Shown here: positions 39,194 through 46,572 of the stretch, one piece after another
Numbering within the stretch: the stretch's first letter is position 1
How the letters are laid out: every line of letters starts with the position of its first letter
DNA from: Colletes latitarsis
Lineage: Eukaryota; Arthropoda; Insecta; Hymenoptera; Colletidae
Direction: 5' to 3'
DNA length: 64,000 nt
NCBI RefSeq assembly: GCF_051014445.1
Contig: NW_027488367.1
Span: forward strand, 29,187,501 to 29,251,500
Position numbers and translations under genes: made by a program
The notes under the pieces: generated by a model
Told to the model about the DNA's origin: nothing
The model's database searches: none
Seen by the model: only the letters and a program-made list of their open reading frames with translations

Positions 39194-41068
39194 ATTAATG
39201 GCCGCGCCAGCCTCCTCCCGGCCGTCCGTCCCCGTAGCACCGTCCACCTCCATCGAGGACGATGCCACCGCCCTCGGCACCGGAGCCGGTGCAGCCCGCC
39301 TCTTCCTCTCCTTCCGGGAGGGGGGGGAGCACTTCTTGCTCCCCACCCTGTGATCGGCTGGCCTCCCCATGTCCGCACACAACGGGCAGTGGGGGGCCGC
39401 CGAGCACTGGCTCGCACGGTGCTCTTTGGCACCGCAGCGGTAACACTGACCGCTGCGGTCCACCGGCGAGGTGCACCACTGCCTCACGTGCCCCAATTCG
39501 AGGCAGCGGTGACACTGGAGCGGGCGCGGCGCGAGGATTTCCACTCGCGCCGAAACCCACCCCACCAACACCCTCCCGGATTCCGCCACCTTACGGGCGG
39601 CGGAGAGGGGGCACCGGGCCCACACCGACCCGAGGCCGGAGGGCGACCTGCGGATCTCTCCGACCCGCAGATCCTCCACAGGACAGTCCCCCGCCCTCGC
39701 AAGGGCACGGGACACATCCTGTGCGCTGACCGAGTCGTCCAGCCCACAAACGCGCATCTCCGTGCGCTTCGTGGGCCGGGCGACCCGGACACCTCGCTCG
39801 CCCAGCTGCTCCCGGAGCCTCTGGGCGAGACGATCCGCCTTCGCGCCGCCTTCTGCACCGGGGATCTCCAGCAAGAGACCCCCGGTCACGGCCCTCTTCG
39901 CCCTCACGGAGGCGATGCCCAGCTCTTCCAGGGAGATATTCTCCCTGGCGAGCCGCATCGCCTCCGCGAGGGTCAGGTCGCCCCCCTGCGCAACGGTCAG
40001 CGTCACCGCTGCCGTTTTTGGGGGACGACCTGGTCGTGCCTTCCCGACCTTCGCGGCCTTTACCTTGGCCGCCGGCGGCGGAGGCGGAGGCTGCGGTTGC
40101 GAGGCCTTCCTCGCCGCCCGCTTCGCCTTCCGCCCCACCACCTCACTCCACGCCACCCCCCCTTGGGAGGGTGCTGTGGAGGACGCGACCACCGCGACCA
40201 CGGGTACACCACCCCCCTTGGGGGTCGCGACCCGGGGCCCTGGTGCCGCAACGCTGGGCGGAGCCTTCACTCCGCCCTTCTTTGCCTTCCCCGACTGTAC
40301 TGGAACAGGTCGGGGAGGCACCGCCTTCCTGCTGGCCGCTCTTCCGGCGAGGAGCTCCTCCCGGAAGGCGGCCAGCTTGCCATCAATCATGTCCCCAATC
40401 CTCCTCAGAAGATCGTCTTCTGAGGAGGACGGGGACTTCTTCACGGGCGGAGTGCGGGTGGAGGGGCCCGCGGTGCCCCGCACCACTGCCGCCGCACTCC
40501 GCTTATTTACCTCCGCCGAGGGACGCGGCGGTGGAGGAGGAGGGAGGATGGGAGGAAGGGCCGCGCTGTTCCACAGCGCCTCTGCCCTCCTCCTCCCCTG
40601 TCGCTCCTCCTCCAACAGGAGCTGCAGACGGGCGTTCCGCCCTCTGAGCTCCCGCGCCGCCTCCCTCATTTCCTCCGCCGCGGCCTTCAGGGCCTCCGCG
40701 CCACCGCTTTTCTGCCCCTTAAAGGCGCAGGCAGCGGCGACTTTCTCCACCCGCCTCAGGGACGAGGAGATCCTCTCCGATATCTCCTCGGTCACCTCGT
40801 CCCTGAGGCAACTCAGCCTCACCGACGGGCTCATCGCCCCGCCCACCTCGACGACGGCCTGCCCCGTCCTCTTCCTCTTAGAGCCTATGTGGCTCGTGCT
40901 GGAGGAGAAGGACGAGACCGACGCCGTCTCGTCGTCCTCCTCCACCCTCCACGAAGCCGGACCTGGCGCTGAGTGGGGCGCGAGCGCCGCCACCCTAACC
41001 CCAACCCCGTCTCCGTCCTCCCCAACCGACAAAACCCGCCCCATCCCCATTTTATTTTCTGAGTCCAT
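39191..41068 (-). CDS. ORF1 protein: Gag-like, three zinc knuckles
   Basis: A 625-residue RNA-binding protein that would form the ribonucleoprotein with element RNA. The frame is open four codons further, to a GTG at 41080, but the first ATG is at 41068 and is taken as the start; another ATG in a better context (A at -3, G at +4) is six codons on, at 41050. In the 625-residue numbering, there is a Ser-rich N-terminus with a KRKR cluster (about 64-67), a charged helical, probably coiled-coil stretch (about 116-170), a Pro run (about 175-182), and a low-complexity basic middle with an AT-hook-like ARPGRPPK (about 344-351). Then follow two standard C-x2-C-x4-H-x4-C knuckles (519-532, 542-555) and a third, C-x2-C-x8-H-x6-C (561-580). 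Three such knuckles are usual for R1-clade ORF1. The stop overlaps the ORF2 start. Confidence 0.92.
   Translation of the reverse strand: MDSENKMGMGRVLSVGEDGDGVGVRVAALAPHSAPGPASWRVEEDDETASVSSFSSSTSHIGSKRKRTGQAVVEVGGAMSPSVRLSCLRDEVTEEISERISSSLRRVEKVAAACAFKGQKSGGAEALKAAAEEMREAARELRGRNARLQLLLEEERQGRRRAEALWNSAALPPILPPPPPPRPSAEVNKRSAAAVVRGTAGPSTRTPPVKKSPSSSEDDLLRRIGDMIDGKLAAFREELLAGRAASRKAVPPRPVPVQSGKAKKGGVKAPPSVAAPGPRVATPKGGGVPVVAVVASSTAPSQGGVAWSEVVGRKAKRAARKASQPQPPPPPPAAKVKAAKVGKARPGRPPKTAAVTLTVAQGGDLTLAEAMRLARENISLEELGIASVRAKRAVTGGLLLEIPGAEGGAKADRLAQRLREQLGERGVRVARPTKRTEMRVCGLDDSVSAQDVSRALARAGDCPVEDLRVGEIRRSPSGLGSVWARCPLSAARKVAESGRVLVGWVSARVEILAPRPLQCHRCLELGHVRQWCTSPVDRSGQCYRCGAKEHRASQCSAAPHCPLCADMGRPADHRVGSKKCSPPSRKERKRRAAPAPVPRAVASSSMEVDGATGTDGREEAGAAIN
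40399..40429. repeat. Perfect 14-bp hairpin in ORF1
   Basis: TCCTCCTCAGAAGA and its exact complement are separated by only three bases (TCG), in the codons for the SSSEDDLLRRIGD part of ORF1. A neighbouring near-perfect stem lies at 40331-40376 (arms of 16-17 bases with one bulge). Confidence 0.85.
40754..40808. repeat. Perfect 14-bp inverted repeat in ORF1 with a nested stem
   Basis: CCTCAGGGACGAGG at 40754-40767 has its exact complement at 40795-40808, 27 bases apart. Inside that loop, GAGGAGAT and ATCTCCTC form a further 8-bp stem that overlaps the outer arm. The region encodes the LRDEVTEEISERISSSLRR helix. Confidence 0.8.
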
Positions 41069-41453
41069 AAAAAATCCCACGAGATGGTCGGAAATAAAGG
41101 TCCACCCGGGCAGAGCCGCCTTACCCGGGTAAGCCTAATACTCCGGGGGTTCGGCAGGTTCCCCGGAGGTGGTCGCTTGGGATTGGGCCTCCTCCCCCAA
41201 CCATGCATCCCATCGCCGCGCACCATAGCTTAGGATTGGAGGGCGATTTTATAGAGTCGCCATACTCGTGGCCCAGGCGGTTAAGCCAAGACCCCCGTTC
41301 CTCCTGCCGTCACGTACCATTCACAAAACCAATAGGGAATTGTGAATGGGTCGTTGTGACGACCAACAGGAGGCTTACGGTGTGTGTATGACTCGGGTAC
41401 CCCGGGTTCGTTAAGCCCGTACTGCAGCTGAAAGGCTGGCAGCCCCTGAGGGA
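41069..41453 (-). promoter_or_regulatory. 5' UTR of the full-length element
   Basis: 385 bp between the 5' junction and the ORF1 ATG. The sense strand begins TCCCTCAGGGGCTGCCAGCC. A long stem is formed by 41309-41360, with TACCATTCACAA facing TTGTGAATGGGT and GTCAC facing GTGAC. Non-LTR elements normally carry an internal promoter in this region, but I cannot point to a specific core motif. No gene is seen. Confidence 0.7.
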
Positions 41454-41469
41454 ATCAGACTCATACTTT
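41454..41469 (+). repeat. Target-site duplication, 5' side of the full-length element
   Basis: ATCAGACTCATACTTT repeats 35441-35456. The satellite resumes in phase right after it with CGCATTCTTCACATAC, exactly as in the unoccupied paralogue at 31919. Confidence 0.9.
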
Positions 41470-43531
41470 CGCATTCTTCACATACTTGTTGAACTGATCC
41501 TGGGTTTTTTCTGGTTTGGATCACGTAGTATTGTGGTACCACACTGAAACAGTCAATGAAACCTGGTTTCCATCAATATTTTAGAGGACAGCGCATGTTA
41601 GGTCTAGGTTAGGCCTGTGATTTTCACTCATCAGACTCATACTTTCGCATTCTTCACATACTTGTTGAACGGATCCTGGGTTTTTTCTGGTTTGGATCAC
41701 GTAGTAATGTGGTACCACACTGAAACAGTCAATGAAACCTGGTTTCAATCAATATATTAGACGACAACGCAAGTTAGGTCTAGGTAAGGCCTGAGATTTT
41801 CACTGATCGGACTTATACTTTCGTATTTTTCACATACTTGTTGAACGGATCCTGGGTTTTTTCTAGTTTGGATCACGTAGTAATGTGGTACCACACTGAA
41901 ACATTCAATTAAACCTGGTCTTGATAAATATTTCAGAGGATAACGCATGTTAGGTCTATGTTAGCCCAGGGATTCTCACTCATCAGACTCATACTTTCGC
42001 ATTCTTCACATACTTGTTGAACTGATCCTGGGTTTTTTCTGGTTTGGATCACGTAGTAATGTGGTACCGCACTGAAACAGTCGATTAAACCTGGTTTCGA
42101 TCAATATTTTAGAAGATAACGCATGTTAGGTCTAGGTAAGGCCTGAGATTTTCACTGATCAGACTCATACTATCGCATTCCTCACATACTTGTTGAACGG
42201 ATCCTGGGTTTTTTCTAGTTTGGATCACGTAGTAATGTGGTACCACACTGAAACAGTCGATTAAACCTGGTTTCGATCAATATTTTTGAGGATAACGCAA
42301 GTTAGGTCTGGGATAAGTCTGGGATTTGACCTCATCAGACTCATACTTTCGCACACTTCACATACTCCTTGAACAGATCCTGGGTTATTTTCTGGTTTGG
42401 ATCACATAGTAATGTAGTACCACACTGAAACAGTCAATGAAACCTGGTTTCCATCAATATTTTAGTGGACAACGCAAGTTAGGTCTAGGTAAGGCCTGAG
42501 ATTTTCACTGATCAGACTCATACTTTCGCAGTCCTCACATACTTGTTGAACGGATCCTGGGTTTTTTCTAGTTTGGATCACGTAGTAATGTGGTACCACA
42601 CTGAAACATTCAATTAAACCTGGTCTTGATAAATATTTCAGAGGATAACGCAAGTTAGGTCTGGGATAGGTCTAGGATTTGCCCTCATCAGGCTCATACT
42701 TTCGGGTTTTTCACATACTTGTTGAACAGATCCTGGGTTTTTTCTGGATTGGATCACGTAGTAGTGTTGTACCACGCTGAAACAGTCCATTAAACCTGGT
42801 TTCGCTCAATATTTTAGAGGATAACGCATGTTAGGTCTAGGTTAGGCCTGGGATTTTCACTCATCAGACTCATACCTTCGCATTCTTCACTTACTTGTTG
42901 AACGGATCCTGGGTTATTTCTGGTTTGGATCATGTAGTTATGTGGTACCACACTGAAACAGTCGATTAAACCAGGTTTCGATCAATATTTTAGAGGATAA
43001 CGCAAGTTAAGTCTGGGAATGGTCTGGGATTTGCTCTCATCAGGCTCATTCTTTCGCATATTTCTCATACATGTTGAGCAGATCCTGGGTTTTTTCTGGT
43101 TTGGATCACGTAGTAATGTGGGACCACACTGAAAGAATCAATGAAACCTGGTCTGGATAAATATTTTATAGGATAACGCATCTTAGGTCTGGGTTAGGTC
43201 TAGGATTTGCCCTCATCAGGCTCACAGTTTAGCGTTTTTCACATACTTGTTGAACAGATCCTGGGTTTTTTCTGGTTTGGATCACGAAGTAGTGTGGTAC
43301 CACACTGAAACAGTCCATTAAACCTGGTTTCGCTCAATATTTTATCGGATAACGCATGTAAGGTCTTGGTTAGGTCTGGGATTTGCTCTCATCAGGCTCA
43401 TTCTTTCGCATATTTCTCATACTTGATGGCTAGGTCCTGGGTTTTTTCTGGTTTGGATCACGTAGTAACGTGGTACCACACTGAAACAGTCGATTAAACC
43501 TGGTTTCGATCAATATTTTAGAGGATAACGC

Positions 43532-43545
43532 AAGTTAAGTCTGGG
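43532..43545 (+). repeat. Target-site duplication, 5' side of the truncated element
   Basis: AAGTTAAGTCTGGG matches 46559-46572. The first two A merge with the poly(A) tail on the other side, so 12 bp are certain. The duplicated sequence is a variant of the telomere-like box, TTAAGTCTGGG in place of TTAGGTCTGGG. Confidence 0.88.
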
Positions 43546-43547
43546 TT

Positions 43548-46022
43548 GACGCCCTGATGGCAGCTGCCCTCGCTGCAACTTGGCCGCAGGGAGCGGCCGA
43601 GTTGCCGAGCATAGAGGAGGAGGTCGCCCGGCTCGGAGCATTGGTCGCGGGTATTTGCGACGCGGCGATGCCTCGGGTCGGGCGGGCTTCTCCTCGCCGG
43701 GCGGTGTACTGGTGGTCGGACGCGATCGCGGAGTTGCGAGTCGCGACTGTCCGCGCCCGACGCCAGTACACCCGCGCGCGCCGTCGTCAACGTACAGGCG
43801 ACGGCGTGGCGCGAGCGAGGGCAGCTGATGACCTGTATGGAGCATACCGCGTGGCGCGGGTTGCTCTGCAGGTCGCCATCAAACGGGCCAAGACCCGGGC
43901 ATGGAAGGAGCTCCTCCAGACCCTTGATGACGATCCATGGGGGCGCCCATATAAGGTGGTGCTGAATAAGCTCCGCCCGTGGGCGCCCCCCGTCACCGAG
44001 GGTCTTGAACCCCGGCTGCTGGAGGACGTGGTCAATACACTCTTCCCAATTGGGGAGAGGGGACCGCGTCCTCCGGCGGCGGCGGCTGTCCCAGTGGAGT
44101 GGACGGCCGAGCTGGGGGTCACGCAGGAGGAGATGGCAGCGGCCATCAGACGGCTCGGGGTTCGTAACACGGCCCCGGGTCCGGATGGTGTGCCCGGCCG
44201 GGTTTGGGTCTTGACCCAGGGCGTCCTTGGGGCCGACCTCAGGCGGTTGTTCGACCGCTGCCTGAGGGACGGGCGATTCCCCCCCAGTTGGAAGGTGGCG
44301 AGGATGGTCCTCCTCCGGAAGGAGGGTCGGCCCGCGGAGTCTCCCTCCGCATACCGGCCCATTTGTCTCCTCGACGAGGTGGGCAAGCTCTTCGAGCGTG
44401 TGATTGCTGCCCGCCTCGTCGAGCACCTGTCGCGGGGTGATCCCGGTCTGGCCGACTGCCAGTTCGGTTTCCGGGGGGGCCGATCGACTATCGACGCGAT
44501 AGGTCGTGTGAGGGCCCTCTCGGAGGCGGCCGTCTCCCGGGGAGGGGTGGCATTGGCAATATCCTTGGATATTGCCAATGCCTTTAACACCCTCCCCTGG
44601 GAAGAGATAAGGAGGGGGCTCGAATATCATCGAGTACCCCCTTGTCTCAGGGCGGTCGTCGGGGATTATCTCCGCGGCAGGTGGATCGAGTATCCGGGCC
44701 GGGATGGTGATATGCGGAGGGAGGTGTACTGCGGTGTTCCGCAGGGGTCGGTCCTCGGGCCACTCCTGTGGAACATCGCGTACGACTCGGTGTTGCGGGC
44801 CGGCCTCCCCGACGGCGTCAGCACGGTGTGTTATGCGGATGACACACTGGTGCTGGCCGTCGGGGCGCACTGGGGGAGGGCCATGCGTCGCGCGGAGGAG
44901 GGGTCGCAACGCGTCGTCGACCGGATCAGGAGGATGGGGATGACGGTGGCGGTCCATAAGACCGAGGTGATTGCGTTTCATTCACCTCGGCAGGATCCGC
45001 CACCCCCTCTGATTCGGGTGGGTGGGGCTGACATCGAGGTGAAGCCCCAGATCAGGTATCTAGGGCTGATCCTCGATAGCCACTGGCGTTTCGAGAAGCA
45101 TTTCCGCTGCCTCGTCCCCCGGTTGGAAAGGATGGTTGCGGCTCTGGGCCGGATCCTGCCCAACCTGGGGGGCCCGGCGGGCCGTGTTCGTCGCCTCTAT
45201 GTGGCAATGGTCCAGTCGGTGGCCCTATACGGGGCCCCCGTCTGGGCGGACGACCTGGCTGCCTCCCGGCGCAGCATGACTATGCTGCGTCGGGTGCAGA
45301 GGCGCATGGCGCTCAGGGTCGTCCGCGGGTATCGGACCATGTCACATGAGGCGGCGACGGTTCTAGCGGGGATGCCGCCCATGGACCTGCTCGCGCGGTC
45401 GCACGCGGTGATGTACCGGCAACGCGTCGACCGTCGCGCGGGGGTGGGGGCGGTCCCGGGCGGGCAGGAACCTGCTTGGGGCGATTTGAAGCGCCAGGCC
45501 CGGCAGTCCGTGTTGCTCGCGTGGCAGGAGCGGCTGGCTCTGCCAACCGCGGGGCACCGGACTGTCGGGGCTGTTCGGCCACTCCTGAAGGAGTGGCTGG
45601 ACAGAGGCCATGGCAGCCTCACCTACCGGCTGGCACAGGTATTTTCCGGGCATGGCAGCTTCGGAAGATACCTGTGCCGGATAGGGAAGGAGCCGACGGC
45701 GCGTTGCTGCCACTGCGACGCTGAGCAGGACACGGCGGATCATACCCTGGAGGTATGCCCCGCGTGGGAGGGGGAGCGCCGTGTCCTGGTCGGCGTCGTC
45801 GGACGGGATGTCTCGCTGCCGGGCGTGGTGCGCGCCATGCTCGGCAGCGAGGAGAAGTGGAGGGCCGTGGCCTCCTTCTGCGAGAACGTAATGTTGCAGA
45901 AGGAGGCCGCGGGGAGGGAGCGCGAGCTTCAGCGGCGTGCTGAAGCGCGCGCTCGTGCGGTGGCCCGAGGTCGTCGCCCGGTCGCGAGGCGTCGCGGGCG
46001 GCCGCCTCGGCGTGGCGGATGA
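43548..46022 (+). pseudogene. Truncated ORF2: reverse transcriptase without endonuclease
   Basis: The frame is open from DAL at the junction to the normal stop, and the first ATG at 43557 would give 821 residues equal to residues 240-1060 of the complete ORF2. The reverse transcriptase motifs (SLDIANAF, GVPQGS, YADD) and the C-terminal zinc knuckle are intact. The APE endonuclease is absent, and no ORF1 or UTR lies upstream, so it should not be expressed normally or mobilise itself. Compared with the complete protein I count nine substitutions: D390E, L432M, G562E, G698R, E753K, G812S, H861Q, S923G and M931L. None is in a catalytic motif. Confidence 0.92.
44549..44582. repeat. 34-nt palindrome over RT motif A, second copy
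   Basis: The same two 16-base arms as at 37449-37482 with a TT centre, without any change. The coding frame and the motif A aspartate are the same. Confidence 0.9.
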
Positions 46023-46538
46023 CCTAGGCTGGGAGGGGGGTCCTGAGGGGACCCTCCTCCCGCCAGGCGGCGCCGGGTCGGACCGGTTGGGGGTAGGAGT
46101 GCCTCCCCCTACCGGTCCGACGCAAGGGGAGGCACCCTCGGCGGTCTGGTGCGGCCATGAACGCCCGGCCGCCGAGGGGTGGAAACGGGGTCGCGGGCGG
46201 TTGCGAGTAGGGGCTCGCAGCCGCCACTTAACGCGGCCCCGGGACGGATAGCGGCGGGATGGAGTGGCCCCGTCCCGCCGCTATGAGGCAGTGTGTCTAC
46301 TGGGGGGACCGATTGTCCCCCCGGGGGATGGGCGCGAAAGCGCGGGCACGGGGAGGATACCGGAAGAATGCTTCGAGCGATTCCCGGTATCCTCCCAAAG
46401 CGTGCCGAAGGGTCACCGTGGGGTTTTTAGTGGGTAGGTCCCGCGCCTATCGTTGTACGGGCGCGGGGAATCCCACACACCCCTCCCACCTCTCCCCAAG
46501 GAGGTGGGAGGGAGTCTTTCGAAGATTTTCCCCACGAC
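46023..46538 (+). other. 3' UTR of the truncated element
   Basis: 516 bp, the same length as in the full-length copy, with a few substitutions (for example in the CGCGCC(T/C)(A/G)TCG loop region). The stem series is preserved, including ATAGCGGCGGGA facing TCCCGCCGCTAT and GTCGGACCGGT facing ACCGGTCCGAC. Confidence 0.85.
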
Positions 46539-46558
46539 AAAAAAAAAAAAAAAAAAAA
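46539..46558 (+). other. Poly(A) tail of the truncated element
   Basis: 22 A in a row cover 46539-46560; the last two may belong to the target duplication. The tail is shorter than the 36-39 A of the other copy. Confidence 0.95.
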
Positions 46559-46572
46559 AAGTTAAGTCTGGG
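46559..46572 (+). repeat. Target-site duplication, 3' side of the truncated element
   Basis: AAGTTAAGTCTGGG, matching 43532-43545, followed by AATGGTCTGGGATTT, the normal continuation of the monomer. Confidence 0.88.

Larger units (their letters stand above)
35457..41453 (-). mobile_element. Full-length R1-clade (SART/TRAS-like) non-LTR retrotransposon
   Basis: About 6.0 kb, transcribed on the minus strand: 5' UTR (41453-41069), ORF1 (41068-39191), ORF2 (39191-36009), 3' UTR (36008-35493) and a poly(A) tail. It has no long terminal repeats. An APE-type endonuclease ahead of the reverse transcriptase, three Gag zinc knuckles and a C-terminal zinc knuckle place it in the R1 clade. The poly(A) tail and the TAATG ORF junction point to the SART-like part of that clade. 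Both frames are open, so it may be active. It is strongly GC-rich against an AT-rich satellite. That the 5' end is complete is inferred from the presence of a UTR before ORF1; other copies would be needed to prove it. Confidence 0.93.
41454..43545 (+). repeat. Satellite array, block 2, between the two retrotransposons
   Basis: About twelve monomers in the same orientation as the rest. 41470 to about 41800 follows 31935-32265 closely, with shared variants such as GTAGTATTGTGG and CAATATATTAGACGAC. It diverges near 41810 and then follows roughly 32.6-33.4 kb from about 42121. This is the continuation of the higher-order copy interrupted by the element. No gene is seen. Confidence 0.95.
43546..46558 (+). 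mobile_element. 5'-truncated second copy of the same retrotransposon
   Basis: Sequence from 43548 to 46538 corresponds to 38483 down to 35493 of the full-length copy, 2,991 bp in both with no net indel. Everything 5' of ORF2 residue 237 is missing, including ORF1, the endonuclease and the 5' UTR. Two bases at the 5' junction (TT, 43546-43547) fit neither the element nor the target duplication and look untemplated. 5' truncation is the usual result of incomplete target-primed reverse transcription. It lies on the opposite strand to the other copy, with 5' ends facing each other. Confidence 0.95.

Noticed and set aside
37050..39194. 714-codon plus-strand open frame antisense to ORF2, and similar long frames (39762-41132, 43518-44981)
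   Set aside because: These are shadows of the GC-rich ORF1 and ORF2 coding strands. They have no recognisable domain, and the real frames carry clear catalytic motifs.
41069..41080. GTG at 41080 as the ORF1 start
   Set aside because: GTG is not a normal eukaryotic start here; an in-frame ATG follows four codons later at 41068.
41380..41453. HDV-like self-cleaving ribozyme at the element 5' end, as known for R2 elements
   Set aside because: The GC-rich 5' end can form stems, but I could not place the nested double pseudoknot and the conserved core bases. A structure search with an HDV ribozyme descriptor on 41453-41300 (minus strand) would decide.
35457..46558. One original element split by an inversion
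   Set aside because: The two copies have different target-site duplications and their own poly(A) tails, and both contain the same 3' region. They are separate insertions.
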